A stretch of DNA of 64,000 nt from Morganella morganii (GCF_019242955.1 NZ_CP066129.1:2976001-3040000), one strand, 5' to 3'. Shown: positions 28,248 through 38,648, counted from the stretch's first letter. Notes: a model not told the origin generated them from the letters alone. Numbers and translations: made by a program.

Positions 28248-29675
28248 TTACTTTTTCTTTTTCGCTTTCGGATTCGGAAGGTCAGTGATGCTGCCTTCGT
28301 AAATCTCAGCCGCCATACCGATTGATTCGTACAGCGTCGGGTGAGCGTGGATGGTCAGAGCCAGGTCTTCCGCATCACAACCCATTTCGATAGCCAGACC
28401 GATTTCACCTAACAGCTCACCGCCGTTAGTACCGACAATCGCACCACCGATAACACGGTGAGATTCTTTGTCGAAAATCAGTTTGGTCATACCTTCAGCG
28501 CAGTCAGACGCGATTGCACGGCCGGAAGCCGCCCACGGGAAGGTTGCTGTTTCGTAGCTGATGCCCTTCTCTTTCGCTTCTTTCTCGGTCAGACCAACCC
28601 ATGCCACTTCCGGTTCGGTGTAAGCAATAGACGGGATCACTTTCGGATCGAAGTAGTGTTTCAGACCGGAGATAACTTCGGCTGCCACGTGACCTTCGTG
28701 AACACCTTTGTGCGCCAGCATCGGCTGACCGACGATATCGCCGATAGCAAAGATGTGCGGCACGTTGGTGCGCATTTGTTTGTCAACGTGGATGAAACCG
28801 CGATCGTCAACTTCAACACCGGCTTTATCAGCCGCCAGAAGTTTACCGTTAGGAGTACGGCCGATAGCCACCAGAACCGCGTCATAACGCTGTGGTTCTG
28901 CAGGGCCTTTCTTGCCTTCCATCGTGACATAGATACCGTCTTCTTTTGCTTCAACGGCGGTCACTTTGGTTTCCAGCATCAGGTTAAACTTGGTGCTGAT
29001 ACGTTTGGTGAACAGTTTAACAATGTCTTTATCTGCTGCAGGAATGACCTGGTCAAACATTTCAACAACATCAATCTCTGAACCCAGCGCGTGGTATACG
29101 GTACCCATTTCCAGACCGATGATACCACCACCCATGACCAGCAGACGGCCCGGGACGGTTTTCAGCTGCAGCGCATCAGTTGAATCCCATACACGCGGAT
29201 CTTCGTGCGGGATAAACGGCAGCTGAATCGGGCGTGAGCCCGCTGCAATAATAGCATTGTCAAACGTGATGGTGGTTTTACCCTTCTCACCATTGACTTC
29301 GATAGTATTCGCACCGGTGAACTGGCCGAGACCATTCACAACAGTCACTTTACGGCCTTTCGCCATACCGGCCAGACCGCCGGTTAACTGAGAAATAACT
29401 TTCTCTTTCCACAGACGGACTTTATCGATATCAGTCTGCGGTTCGCCGAACACGATGCCGTGAGAAGCCAGCGCTTTCGCTTCTTCGATCACTTTAGCAA
29501 CATGCAGTAATGCTTTGGACGGGATACAACCTACGTTCAGGCAGACACCGCCTAAGGTTGAATAGCGTTCAATCAGGACAGTTTCCAGACCTAAGTCAGC
29601 ACAGCGGAAAGCCGCTGAATACCCTGCAGGGCCCGCACCAAGTACAACGACCTGGGCTTTAATTTCAGTACTCAT
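28248..29675 (-). CDS. lpd: Dihydrolipoyl dehydrogenase (E3 / L-protein)
   Basis: FAD enzyme that reoxidises dihydrolipoyl groups with NAD+ in pyruvate and 2-oxoglutarate dehydrogenases and in the glycine cleavage system also encoded in this window. It shows the FAD motif GAGPAGYSAAF, the redox disulfide GGVCLNVGCIPSK near residues 41-53, the NAD motif GGGIIGLEMG near 182 and the catalytic HAHPTLYES near 444. Length is 475 aa (474 in E. coli). The 194-nt leader includes TTAACAATTTTGTAAAC, like the E. coli lpd promoter region, so a separate promoter is likely. Confidence 0.98.
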   Translation of the reverse strand: MSTEIKAQVVVLGAGPAGYSAAFRCADLGLETVLIERYSTLGGVCLNVGCIPSKALLHVAKVIEEAKALASHGIVFGEPQTDIDKVRLWKEKVISQLTGGLAGMAKGRKVTVVNGLGQFTGANTIEVNGEKGKTTITFDNAIIAAGSRPIQLPFIPHEDPRVWDSTDALQLKTVPGRLLVMGGGIIGLEMGTVYHALGSEIDVVEMFDQVIPAADKDIVKLFTKRISTKFNLMLETKVTAVEAKEDGIYVTMEGKKGPAEPQRYDAVLVAIGRTPNGKLLAADKAGVEVDDRGFIHVDKQMRTNVPHIFAIGDIVGQPMLAHKGVHEGHVAAEVISGLKHYFDPKVIPSIAYTEPEVAWVGLTEKEAKEKGISYETATFPWAASGRAIASDCAEGMTKLIFDKESHRVIGGAIVGTNGGELLGEIGLAIEMGCDAEDLALTIHAHPTLYESIGMAAEIYEGSITDLPNPKAKKKK

Positions 29676-29869
29676 CGTGACCTCTTAATTGTTTGTCCGG
29701 CGGGTCAGACGACATATATTCCACCGGGACGTACACACTGAGAGCAGTTTACAAAATTGTTAACAACCTGGAAAGGCGCAGTTCTGTGACCTGACTCCCG
29801 TTATCCGGGATGAGCACGTTTCAGCCTGCGCCGCTGAGACCGGCTCTGCACCGGTCTTAGTGTAATTGC

Positions 29870-31726
29870 TTACATTGCCAGGCGGCGTAAATCGCTCATG
29901 TACTGATTAATCAGCGTGATGAAGCGGGCGCCGTCAGCACCATCGATCACACGGTGGTCGAAGGAGAGTGACATTGGCAGAATGAGACGCGGAACAAACT
30001 GTTTGCCGTCCCATACCGGTTTCATGGATGAACGTGACAGACCCATGATAGCCACTTCCGGTGCGTTAACAATCGGTGCGAAACCGGTTGTCCCGATACC
30101 GCCCAGGCTGGAGATAGTGAAGCATCCGCCCTGCATATCAGAAGAAGTCAGCTTACCGTTACGGGCTTTTTTGGAGATTTCAGCCAGTTCGTAAGACAGT
30201 TCCAGAATACCTTTTTTGTTCACATCTTTGATGACAGGAACAACCAGGCCGTTCGGGGTGTCTACCGCGATACCGATATTGACATATTTCTTCAGAATCA
30301 GACGCTGTGCATCTTCAGTGATAGAGCTGTTGAAACGCGGCATTTCGACCAGCGCTTTCGCGGCAGCTTTCATCACGAAGACCAGCGGAGTGATTTTCAC
30401 GCCCAGCTGTTTCTTCTCAGCTTCTTTGTTCTGCTGTTTACGGAATTCTTCAACGTCAGTGATATCCGCTTCATCCATCAGCGTAACGTGCGGGATCATC
30501 ACCCAGTTACGGCTCAGGTTAGCACCGGACAGCTTCTGAATACGGCTCAGTTCAACTTCTTCCACTTCACCGAACTTGCTGAAGTCCACTTTCGGCCATG
30601 GCAGCATGCCAGGTAAACCGCCGCCTGCAGCAGCCGGAGCCGCTTCAGCGCGTTTCACCGCATCTTTCACATAAGCCTGAACGTCTTCACGCAGGATACG
30701 GCCTTTACGGCCTGTGCCTTTGACTTTCGCCAGATTCACACCGAATTCACGGGCCAGACGACGGATAACCGGACTTGCGTGAACGTAAGCATCGTTCTCA
30801 ACGAAGTCATTACCCGCAGCCGGTGCTGCTGCCGGAGCTGCTGCCGCTGGTGCAGCTGCTGCAGGCTGTGCTGCCGGAGCAGGTGCTGCGCCCGCAACTT
30901 CAAAGACCATAATCAGAGAGCCGGTTTTGACTTTATCGCCGACTGCTACTTTGATTTCTTTGACTTTACCTGCCATCGGAGACGGGACTTCCATTGAGGC
31001 TTTGTCGCCTTCAACGGTGATCAGAGACTGTTCTTCAGTCACGGTATCGCCGACGCTGACCATAATTTCAGTCACGTCAACTTCGTCACCGCCGATATCC
31101 GGTACATGGATTTCTTTGTCTGCTGCCACGGCCGGTGCCGCTGCTGCAGGTGCCGGAGCGGCTGCGGCAGGCTGTGCCGCCGGTGCTGCGCCCGCAACTT
31201 CAAAGACCATGATCAGGGAACCGGTGCTGACTTTATCGCCGACAGCAACTTTGATCTCTTTAACCACACCCGCCATCGGAGACGGAACTTCCATTGAGGC
31301 TTTGTCGCCTTCAACAGTGATCAGAGACTGTTCTTCAGTCACGGTATCGCCGACGCTGACCATGATTTCAGTCACATCAACTTCGTCACCACCGATATCC
31401 GGTACGTGAACTTCCTGCAGTGCAGATGCTGCAGCCGCTGCCGGAGCAGCAGGTGCGGCAGCCTGAGCTGCCGGAGCAGGAGCCGCTGCTGCGGCCTCTG
31501 CTTCAAATACCATGATGAAAGAACCGGTGCTGACTTTATCGCCCACGGCAACTTTAATCTCTTTAACAACCCCTGCCTGCGGAGACGGAACTTCCATCGA
31601 CGCCTTGTCACCTTCAACGGTGATGAGTGATTGTTCTGCTTCTACTTTATCGCCGACACTGACCAGAATTTCAGTTACATCAACTTCATCTGAACCGATA
31701 TCAGGCACATGGATTTCAATAGACAT
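29870..31726 (-). CDS. aceF: Dihydrolipoyl acetyltransferase (E2 of pyruvate dehydrogenase)
   Basis: Core of the pyruvate dehydrogenase complex; moves acetyl groups from lipoyl arms to CoA. There are three lipoyl domains, each with an [12 protein letters not shown] lysine site, joined by Ala/Pro-rich linkers. A peripheral subunit-binding domain follows ([16 protein letters not shown], near 315), then the catalytic domain ending with the active-site His in [13 protein letters not shown]. Length is 618 aa (630 in E. coli). Lipoyl domains 2 and 3 are nearly identical at DNA level with a 300-bp period. It lies 13 nt after aceE. Confidence 0.98.
   Translation of the reverse strand: MSIEIHVPDIGSDEVDVTEILVSVGDKVEAEQSLITVEGDKASMEVPSPQAGVVKEIKVAVGDKVSTGSFIMVFEAEAAAAAPAPAAQAAAPAAPAAAAASALQEVHVPDIGGDEVDVTEIMVSVGDTVTEEQSLITVEGDKASMEVPSPMAGVVKEIKVAVGDKVSTGSLIMVFEVAGAAPAAQPAAAAPAPAAAAPAVAADKEIHVPDIGGDEVDVTEIMVSVGDTVTEEQSLITVEGDKASMEVPSPMAGKVKEIKVAVGDKVKTGSLIMVFEVAGAAPAPAAQPAAAAPAAAAPAAAPAAGNDFVENDAYVHASPVIRRLAREFGVNLAKVKGTGRKGRILREDVQAYVKDAVKRAEAAPAAAGGGLPGMLPWPKVDFSKFGEVEEVELSRIQKLSGANLSRNWVMIPHVTLMDEADITDVEEFRKQQNKEAEKKQLGVKITPLVFVMKAAAKALVEMPRFNSSITEDAQRLILKKYVNIGIAVDTPNGLVVPVIKDVNKKGILELSYELAEISKKARNGKLTSSDMQGGCFTISSLGGIGTTGFAPIVNAPEVAIMGLSRSSMKPVWDGKQFVPRLILPMSLSFDHRVIDGADGARFITLINQYMSDLRRLAM
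30891..31406 (-). repeat. Two near-identical lipoyl-domain coding repeats, exact 300-bp period
   Basis: The segments 30891-31106 and 31191-31406 within aceF are almost the same at nucleotide level. The third, N-terminal lipoyl copy (from about 31500) is more diverged. The pattern suggests recent duplication or gene conversion and could allow domain-number change by recombination. Confidence 0.85.
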
Positions 31727-31739
31727 TAATTTTTACCTC

Positions 31740-34403
31740 TTATGCCACACGCGGGTTAACTTTTTCAGGGTTGATGCTGAATTTCTTAATGGCTTCTTCA
31801 ACCACTTTCACGTCAATTTCACCACGTTTAGCCAGCTCACCCAGAGCAGCAACAACAACATAACCAGCATCAATTTCGAAATGATGACGCAGGTTATCAC
31901 GGCTGTCTGAACGGCCGTAACCGTCAGTACCCAGTACGCGGTACTGGTCAGCAGGAACATAACCGCGAACCTGTTCTGCGAACAGTTTCATCCAGTCTGT
32001 GGATGCCACAGCCGGTGCATCGTTCATCACCTGAGTGATGTAAGGCACGCGCGGGGTTTCTGACGGGTGCAGCATGTTCCAGCGATCACAATCCTGACCT
32101 TCACGTGCCAGCTCGGTGAACGAGGTCACGCTGTAGATATCAGAGCTGATGCCGTATTCAGAAGACAGAATCTGACCTGCTTCACGTACGTGACGCAGAA
32201 TCGCACCTGAACCCAGTAACTGTACCTTGCCTTTATCACCGGTCAGGGTTTCCAGTTTGTAGATACCTTTACGGATACCTTCCTCAACACCTTCCGGCAT
32301 TGCAGGCATATGGTAGTTTTCGTTCAGTGTGGTGATGTAGTAGTAAATGTTTTCCTGCGCTTCACCATACATACGCTCCAGACCATCCTGCATGATGACC
32401 GCAACTTCGTACGCGAATGACGGGTCATAAGACAGGCAGTTAGGGATAGTCAGAGACTGAATATGGCTGTGGCCATCTTCGTGCTGCAGACCTTCACCGT
32501 TCAGGGTGGTACGGCCGGAAGTACCGCCGATCAGGAAGCCGCGTGCCTGCTGGTCGCCTGCCATCCACATCAGGTCACCGATACGCTGGAAACCGAACAT
32601 TGAGTAGTAGATGTAGAACGGAATCATCGGCAGGTTATTGGTGCTGTAAGAGGTTGCAGCCGCCAGCCAGGATGCGCCCGCACCCAGTTCGTTGATACCT
32701 TCCTGCAGGATCTGACCTTTCACATCTTCACGGTAGTAAGCAACCTGCTCACGGTCCTGCGGGGTATACAGCTGACCTTTGGAGTTGTAGATACCGATCT
32801 GACGGAACAGACCTTCCATACCAAATGTACGTGCTTCATCCGCGATGATTGGCACAATACGCTCTTTGATGGATTTGTTTTTCAGCATCACGTTCAGTGC
32901 ACGCACAAACGCGATAGTGGTGGAGATTTCTTTGTTCTGCTCTTCCAGTAACTGGCTGAAATCGCTCAGTGCAGGAATATCCAGTTTCTCATCGAAGTGA
33001 GAACGGCGTGAAGGAACCGGACCATGCAGTGCCGCACGGCGTTCCATCATGTATTTCTGCTCTTCAGAGTTTTCGTCAAACTTGATGAACGGCAGTTTTT
33101 CCAGCTGATCATCAGCCACATCGATGTTGAAACGATCACGGAGATGGCGCACGCCTTCCATGTTCATTTTCTTAACCTGGTGAGCGATGTTTTTACCTTC
33201 AGCAGTATCACCCATACCATAACCTTTAACGGTCTGGGCCAGGATCAGGGTTGGTTTGCCTTTGGTGTCATGCGCTTTTTTCAGTGCAGCGAACATTTTC
33301 TTCGGATCGTGACCACCGCGGTTCAGTGCGAAGATCTGCTCATCAGTCCAGTCTTTGACTAATGCAGCGGTTTCCGGATAACGGTTAAAGAAGTGTTCAC
33401 GAACGTAAGCACCATCTTTGGATTTGAATGTCTGATAGTCGCCGTCAACGGTTTCGTTCATCAGCTGAATCAGTTTACCGCTGGTATCTTTCTTCAGCAG
33501 TTCATCCCAGCGGCCGCCCCACATGACTTTGATTACCTGCCAGCCCGCACCGGAGAACATACCTTCCATTTCGTTAACGATTTTACCGTTACCGTTTACA
33601 GGGCCGTCGAGGCGCTGCAGGTTACAGTTGATAACGAAGATCAGGTTGTCCAGGTTTTCACGGACAGCGATATTGATTGCACCTTTAGATTCCGGCTCAT
33701 CCATCTCGCCATCACCCAGGAAGGCATAAACGGTTTGCTCAGAGGTATCTTTCAGACCACGGTGTTCCAGATATTTCAGGAATTTAGCCTGATAGATAGC
33801 AGCCAGCGGCCCCAGCCCCATAGAAACGGTCGGGAACTGCCAGAAGTTAGGCATCAGTTTAGGGTGCGGATAAGAAGGCAGACCTTTGCCGCCGATTTCC
33901 TGACGGAAATTGTTCAGCTGCTCTTCGGTCAGACGACCTTCCATGAATGCGCGTGCGTAGTAGCCCGGGCTTAAGTGGCCCTGGAAATAAATAACATCAC
34001 CGCCGTCTTTTTCGTTCTGGGCACGGAAGAAGTGGTTGAAGCACACTTCATACATGGTAGCCGCAGACTGGTAAGACGCCATGTGACCGCCCAGATCCAG
34101 ATCTTTCTTGGATGCGCGCAGAACCATCATGACAGCGTTCCAGCGGATAGCAGAACGGATACGACGCTCCAGCTCCAGGTTGCCCGGGTAGGCAGGTTCA
34201 TCCTCAACAGGAATGGTGTTGATGTAATTACGGGCCGCAGCACCTGCTGCAACACTCACACCACCCTGACGGGCAGTATTCAGAACCTGATCAATCAGGA
34301 ACTGTGCACGCTCAACACCTTCTTCACGGATGACCGATTCGATCGCCTGTAGCCAGTCGCGGGTTTCGATCGGATCCACGTCATTGTTCAAAATGTCTGA
34401 CAT
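31740..34403 (-). CDS. aceE: Pyruvate dehydrogenase E1 component
   Basis: Homodimeric thiamine diphosphate enzyme that decarboxylates pyruvate and acetylates the E2 lipoyl groups. The TPP motif begins at GDGEMDEPESKGA near residue 230 and ends at FVINCNLQ near 257-264. GAGASWLAAATSYS and the HEDGHSH loop are also conserved. Length 887 aa equals E. coli. Together with aceF and lpd it forms the complete complex. A 177-nt spacer after pdhR contains a long perfect inverted repeat and no gene. Confidence 0.98.
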   Translation of the reverse strand: MSDILNNDVDPIETRDWLQAIESVIREEGVERAQFLIDQVLNTARQGGVSVAAGAAARNYINTIPVEDEPAYPGNLELERRIRSAIRWNAVMMVLRASKKDLDLGGHMASYQSAATMYEVCFNHFFRAQNEKDGGDVIYFQGHLSPGYYARAFMEGRLTEEQLNNFRQEIGGKGLPSYPHPKLMPNFWQFPTVSMGLGPLAAIYQAKFLKYLEHRGLKDTSEQTVYAFLGDGEMDEPESKGAINIAVRENLDNLIFVINCNLQRLDGPVNGNGKIVNEMEGMFSGAGWQVIKVMWGGRWDELLKKDTSGKLIQLMNETVDGDYQTFKSKDGAYVREHFFNRYPETAALVKDWTDEQIFALNRGGHDPKKMFAALKKAHDTKGKPTLILAQTVKGYGMGDTAEGKNIAHQVKKMNMEGVRHLRDRFNIDVADDQLEKLPFIKFDENSEEQKYMMERRAALHGPVPSRRSHFDEKLDIPALSDFSQLLEEQNKEISTTIAFVRALNVMLKNKSIKERIVPIIADEARTFGMEGLFRQIGIYNSKGQLYTPQDREQVAYYREDVKGQILQEGINELGAGASWLAAATSYSTNNLPMIPFYIYYSMFGFQRIGDLMWMAGDQQARGFLIGGTSGRTTLNGEGLQHEDGHSHIQSLTIPNCLSYDPSFAYEVAVIMQDGLERMYGEAQENIYYYITTLNENYHMPAMPEGVEEGIRKGIYKLETLTGDKGKVQLLGSGAILRHVREAGQILSSEYGISSDIYSVTSFTELAREGQDCDRWNMLHPSETPRVPYITQVMNDAPAVASTDWMKLFAEQVRGYVPADQYRVLGTDGYGRSDSRDNLRHHFEIDAGYVVVAALGELAKRGEIDVKVVEEAIKKFSINPEKVNPRVA

Positions 34404-34445
34404 GGTGTATTCCTTATAGTTTATCTGTTTCTAATGATATTCGGA

Positions 34446-34497
34446 GCCTATCTTCACGTATCCCGCCTTAACGGTGACGGGCGACGTGAAGATAGGC
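34446..34497 (-). repeat. 14-bp perfect inverted repeat (long hairpin) between pdhR and aceE
   Basis: GCCTATCTTCACGT and ACGTGAAGATAGGC, 24 nt apart, with an extra CCCG/CGGG pair inside, make a stable stem 43-94 nt upstream of the aceE start. No U-run follows on the minus strand, so it is not an ordinary terminator. It could be an mRNA processing or stability element or an attenuator on pdhR-aceEF readthrough. Confidence 0.8.
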
Positions 34498-34580
34498 CCG
34501 GCTATATATTGCCGCTGATGCATAGGTCAGCTTACAGACGCAGCATTCAGGGATCTGTAAGCCCCAAAACCATTACTGAT

Positions 34581-35345
34581 TTATTCTGTATACTGCTGAA
34601 GACGGCGCAGTGAACGTTCCCGCCGGGTGTGCTCCCGGCTCATATCCAGCAGGACGTCTTCCAGGAATGCCAGATGGCGGTGGGATGCCTCCCGCGCTGC
34701 CTCCGGCGACCGGCTCATAATGGCCCGGAATACCTGTTCCCGGTGTTCGCTGACCATCGCCAGCATCTCTTTCCGGGTGTATAAAAATTCAAAGTTCTGC
34801 CGGATATTTTTTTCCAGCATCGGCACCATACAGCGCAGCAAATGTAACAGCACCACATTATGTGCGGCTTCTGTGACAATAAGCTGATATTGCAGTACGG
34901 CCTGAGATTCTGCTTCCACATCCCCGGCGTCGCGGGCATCGGCTATCGCCTGATGACTGTTGGTGATACGGACAAAATCCGCTTCGGTTCCCCGCAGCGC
35001 CGCATAATAAGCAGCAATACCCTCAAGGGCATGACGGGTTTCCAGCAGATCAAACTGAGATTCGGGGTGCCCTTCCAGCAGCTGGGCAAGCGGGTCGCTG
35101 AAGCTTTGCCAGAGATTGCTCTGTACAAATGTGCCGCCACCTTGTCTGCGCAGCAGAAAGCCTTTCGCTTCAAGTTTTTGAATTGCTTCGCGCAGTGAGG
35201 GACGTGAGACATCGAACTGTTTGGCCAGCTCGCGTTCAGGCGGCAGCTTTTCCCCCGGGCTTAATGTGCCGTCGAGGATTAAGTGCTCAAGCCGCTGTTC
35301 GATCACGTCGGCTAATTTTGGTTGGCGGATTTTGCTGTAAGCCAT
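34581..35345 (-). CDS. pdhR: Pyruvate-responsive repressor PdhR
   Basis: GntR/FadR-type repressor of pdhR-aceEF-lpd and respiratory genes, released by pyruvate. The N-terminal winged helix-turn-helix shows [20 protein letters not shown] and [13 protein letters not shown], followed by an FCD effector domain with [15 protein letters not shown]. The start is ATG ([11 protein letters not shown]), giving 254 aa as in E. coli. The frame stays open for 23 codons upstream, but those overlap the operator and are not conserved. A perfect PdhR box lies 55-71 nt upstream, indicating autorepression. Confidence 0.97.
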   Translation of the reverse strand: MAYSKIRQPKLADVIEQRLEHLILDGTLSPGEKLPPERELAKQFDVSRPSLREAIQKLEAKGFLLRRQGGGTFVQSNLWQSFSDPLAQLLEGHPESQFDLLETRHALEGIAAYYAALRGTEADFVRITNSHQAIADARDAGDVEAESQAVLQYQLIVTEAAHNVVLLHLLRCMVPMLEKNIRQNFEFLYTRKEMLAMVSEHREQVFRAIMSRSPEAAREASHRHLAFLEDVLLDMSREHTRRERSLRRLQQYTE

Positions 35346-35833
35346 ATTTGTATCAGAACCATCAACATGGATAAATATTGCTTCATGGGTTTTGTAGTCA
35401 ATTGGTAATACCAATTTCTTTTACAGGGTCTTAAAGTAACAAAGTATTCACCAACTGTCTATAAAGACCTTGAGCTAAATCATAAAAACCAGCAAGTTTT
35501 AACATTTTTTTTTAAATTTTAGCATAAATTGATAACTGATACGTTTAAATGCTGCATCGTGAATGTTACAGAATTTAACGTTTAAATTCAGATAAATACG
35601 CAAACTGAACCGTTACAGTGACCATTTTTATGAATATACAATCAATATTTGTGCATTTTTACCGCGCCATATAACTATCACCCTGATTTGCCCCGGCCTC
35701 GTCAGGTTATCTCCGCTGCGTCTGTATCCATAAAATGCATTTAGTCAGTAACAGGTTACCGGAATGCTAATTTTAGCAGGGAACCGGTAAACAGGAAAAC
35801 TTCGCCTCAGTCAGATCTGCGAAATTTTACGGC
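35346..35833. promoter_or_regulatory. pdhR upstream region; no gene (ampE and aroP absent)
   Basis: A 488-nt AT-rich stretch between the pdhR start and the ampD stop. It has no plausible coding sequence and no recognisable remnant of ampE or aroP, which occupy this place in E. coli. It contains the PdhR operator and presumably the pdhR promoter. No clear terminator for ampD was recognised. Confidence 0.7.
35400..35416 (-). promoter_or_regulatory. PdhR operator
   Basis: AATTGGTAATACCAATT is a perfect palindrome and a full match to the PdhR consensus ATTGGTNNNACCAAT, just upstream of pdhR. It predicts pyruvate-relieved repression of the whole pdh operon. Confidence 0.93.
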
Positions 35834-36394
35834 TTATTCAGCCGGAATGTCTGCCGGATTCAGTGAATTCCTGTATCGGTTCCAGTCGAAACAAGGGCCG
35901 GGATCTGTTTTGCGTCCCGGTGCGATATCACTGTGTCCGGTGATATGCCCTTTCATTTGCGGGTAATGCATCAAAAGCGTCTGTGTCACAGAAGCCAGTG
36001 CCCGGTACTGTTCATCGGTGAATGGTTGTGTATCGGTCCCTTCCAGCTCAATACCGACGGAAAAATCGTTACACTTTTCTGTCCCCTGATAGCAGGAAAC
36101 GCCCGCATGCCAGGCTCTTGCATCAAATGGCACATACTGCACAATTTCCCCGGTCCGGCGGATCAGACAGTGAGCAGAAACCCGCAGCGCCTGTATTTCT
36201 GCAAAAAACGGATGTGCATTAGGGTCCAGCGTCCCCTGAAAAAGCTGGTCAATATACGGACCGCCGAACTGCCCCGGCGGCAGGCTGATATTGTGGATCA
36301 CCAGTAAACGGGGAGTCACGTTTTCCGGCCGGGTATCGTGATGCGGTGAGATAACCCTGCGCGCTGTGGTCAGCCAGCCATCCTGAATATCCAT
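35834..36394 (-). CDS. ampD: 1,6-anhydro-N-acetylmuramyl-L-alanine amidase AmpD
   Basis: Cytoplasmic zinc amidase that cleaves the peptide from anhydromuropeptides during cell-wall recycling. Where AmpR-controlled ampC exists, its loss derepresses the beta-lactamase. Zinc-ligand regions are visible: VIHNISLPPGQFGG near residue 32 and GHSDIAPGRKTDPGP near 153-167. Length 186 aa is normal (183 in E. coli). The usual partner ampE is absent downstream. It is divergent from ppdD; the 281-nt spacer has no gene, whereas E. coli has nadC there. Confidence 0.96.
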   Translation of the reverse strand: MDIQDGWLTTARRVISPHHDTRPENVTPRLLVIHNISLPPGQFGGPYIDQLFQGTLDPNAHPFFAEIQALRVSAHCLIRRTGEIVQYVPFDARAWHAGVSCYQGTEKCNDFSVGIELEGTDTQPFTDEQYRALASVTQTLLMHYPQMKGHITGHSDIAPGRKTDPGPCFDWNRYRNSLNPADIPAE

Positions 36395-36675
36395 TCGTTC
36401 TCCTGAGCAAAAGCCGTTATTGAATCACATAACCAATATCATTTTGTGCCGCACAGTATACGTGTCTTCCCCCCTCTCCGGGGAGTGCTGATTTTTTTCA
36501 GCTGATTTCTGCGTGTCAGACCGAAAAAAAAATCTGCCGTTTTCAGTTGTTACACCGCAGTTTTCCATCTGTGCCGAGAAATCCGGATACCTCTCTTTTT
36601 TGACGATCCGTCATTGAATAGAGTGCATCACGCTAAATAAGTACCCCGTTCACAGACACAAAAAGGAGCATCAGT

Positions 36676-37095
36676 ATGAATCAGCACGGATTCACATTAA
36701 TCGAGGTGATGGTGGTGATCGCCATTGTGGCGGTTCTCAGTGCCATTGCGGTTCCGGGCTATCAGAACTATATCCGCAAAGCAGCACTGATTGATGTGCT
36801 GCGGACTGTCACCGCGTTTAAAACCGGTGTGGAGTTGTGCAGTTTTGACAGCCCCTCTTTTGCCGGATGCAACAGCGGACAAGGTTCCGTTCCCGCCGGT
36901 TCCCCGGGACGTTATATCAAATCGGTTAAAGCGGAAAACGGTGTTGTGACAGTTCAGGGAAACAGTTCACTGGCTGCGCTGACAGTCAGCACAACCCCGG
37001 TAAGAAATCCGCTGAACGGCATTACTGTCTGGACAACCGCCTGTGACACGAAAGAAGACGCACTGAAAAAAATCTGTATTGACGTCATTAAGTAA
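36676..37095 (+). CDS. ppdD: Type IV major pilin-like prepilin PpdD
   Basis: Prepilin with a very short leader (MNQHG) cut before F, followed by the canonical FTLIEVMVVIAIVAVLSAIA helix with Glu at +5, where the prepilin peptidase cuts and methylates. Two Cys near residues 52 and 60 and two near the C-terminus could form disulfides. It is 139 aa with an AAAAGGAGC Shine-Dalgarno sequence. First gene of ppdD-hofB-hofC. In E. coli this operon is cryptic or Sxy/CRP-controlled; no convincing CRP-S site was found here. Confidence 0.95.
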   Translation: MNQHGFTLIEVMVVIAIVAVLSAIAVPGYQNYIRKAALIDVLRTVTAFKTGVELCSFDSPSFAGCNSGQGSVPAGSPGRYIKSVKAENGVVTVQGNSSLAALTVSTTPVRNPLNGITVWTTACDTKEDALKKICIDVIK

Positions 37096-37121
37096 CATAC
37101 CGACATGAAAAGGAATTCATT

Positions 37122-38621
37122 ATGCAAGCAGGTACACTTTCCCCTGTTACCCGCACCGGCGGGGAGGAACAACTCTTACTGGCTGAAGTTCATGCGTTAT
37201 GTGAACGTAACGAGCTGATGCTGATTGACTGTAATCCGGATGCGGTCCGGGTTGCAGCCGCACAGCAGCCGCGCCGGGATGTTGTGTCCGCTATCCGCTT
37301 TCTGGCCGGTAAGCGGGTGGATATTGAATTATGGCACAGTGAGAAACTGGCTTACTGCCGCCGGAATACCTCACTGCCGGAGCCGGTACTTTTCCCCGGC
37401 GTAACACCGGAAACAAACGTACCGGTTTCTGCGGATACCGGTGCACCGCCGCCTCCCGCCCTTCCGCCTGCCGATAATCACCGGCAGCCACCGGATACCG
37501 ACACATGGCCGGCAGAACAACAATCCGCCGCGGTCAGCTTTGTTAACCGGATGATTGCCGGTGCTGTTGCCAAGCGGGCATCCGATATCCATATCGAACC
37601 GGCACAGCAGGGCTACCGGATACGGGTCAGAATCGACGGGCAGTTGCATACACTGAATTCTCCGCCGCCGGAAATCAGCGGAGAGATCATTATCCGCATC
37701 AAAATTATTGCCGGACTCGATATTGCCGAAAAACGGTTACCCCAGGACGGTCAGTTTGAATGGCTGGAAAATAACACCCGTTATGCGATCCGTGTCGCCA
37801 CACTCCCCACAATTTATGGTGAAAAAGTGGTGCTCCGGCTGCTGAGTACCACGCAGAATCTGGCGCTGGAAAAATCAGGACTGACACCTCAGCAACTGAA
37901 AACATTACATGACGGCCTCAACAGTGCCACCGGTATTATTTTACTGACCGGCCCCACCGGCAGCGGTAAAACCGCCACACTTTACGGCTGTCTGCAATAC
38001 CTGAATCAGAACAACCGGAATATCTGCAGCGTTGAAGACCCGGTGGAAATTCCGCTGCGGGGGATCACCCAGACACAGATAAACCCGAAAATTGAACTGG
38101 GTTTCGCCGCCATTCTCCGCGCCCTGCTGCGCCAGGACCCGGATGTCATTATGGTGGGTGAAATCAGGGATAAAGCAACGGCTGAAATGGCTGTCAAAGC
38201 GGCTCATACCGGTCATCTGGTATTATCCACCCTGCATACCAATTCCGCGGAAGATACTTTTTCGCGGCTGCGGCAACTGGGCATTGACGAGTATTTCATT
38301 AAAACCTGCATCAAACTGATCATTGCCCAGCGTCTGGTCCGCATGCTGTGTCCGCACTGTAAAACACAAAAACAGGAAACGGAAAACGTGATACTGGGCA
38401 GCGGAAAAACACATCAGTTCACCCCGTGGCAGGCAAACGGCTGTGAGCACTGCTTTTCAGGTTATTACGGCCGAACTGCCTGTTTTGCCTTTCTGACACC
38501 GCAACAGGCGCAGTCTTCTGCCGCCGGTGCATTGCCCGGTTCACTGTTTGACGCAGGTGTCGCACTGGCAGAGTCCGGGGTAACCACACTCAGTGAGATT
38601 TACCATATGCAGGATATCTGA
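37122..38621 (+). CDS. hofB: Type IV pilus assembly ATPase HofB (PilB/GspE family)
   Basis: Hexameric cytoplasmic ATPase that drives pilus extension. After a divergent N-terminal domain with a Pro-rich linker (about residues 85-130) comes the ATPase core: Walker A GPTGSGKTATLYG near 280, the Asp box and Walker B around DPDVIMVGEIRD near 345, and the His box HTGHLVLSTLHTN near 365. A tetracysteine zinc motif (CPHC and CEHC) lies near 410 and 445. Length is 499 aa against 461 in E. coli. It starts 26 nt after ppdD with AAGGAA upstream. Intact. Confidence 0.95.
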   Translation: MQAGTLSPVTRTGGEEQLLLAEVHALCERNELMLIDCNPDAVRVAAAQQPRRDVVSAIRFLAGKRVDIELWHSEKLAYCRRNTSLPEPVLFPGVTPETNVPVSADTGAPPPPALPPADNHRQPPDTDTWPAEQQSAAVSFVNRMIAGAVAKRASDIHIEPAQQGYRIRVRIDGQLHTLNSPPPEISGEIIIRIKIIAGLDIAEKRLPQDGQFEWLENNTRYAIRVATLPTIYGEKVVLRLLSTTQNLALEKSGLTPQQLKTLHDGLNSATGIILLTGPTGSGKTATLYGCLQYLNQNNRNICSVEDPVEIPLRGITQTQINPKIELGFAAILRALLRQDPDVIMVGEIRDKATAEMAVKAAHTGHLVLSTLHTNSAEDTFSRLRQLGIDEYFIKTCIKLIIAQRLVRMLCPHCKTQKQETENVILGSGKTHQFTPWQANGCEHCFSGYYGRTACFAFLTPQQAQSSAAGALPGSLFDAGVALAESGVTTLSEIYHMQDI

Positions 38622-38648
38622 CATCTGCTGCTCAACAGGAGTGATGCT

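Noticed and set aside
36480-36660. CRP-S (Sxy-dependent) site before ppdD
   Set aside because: No TGCGA-N6-TCGCA-like palindrome was found; TGCATCACGC is too weak a match.
35346-36675. Remnants of ampE, aroP or nadC in the gaps around ampD
   Set aside because: No frame or fragment resembling these proteins could be read on either strand.
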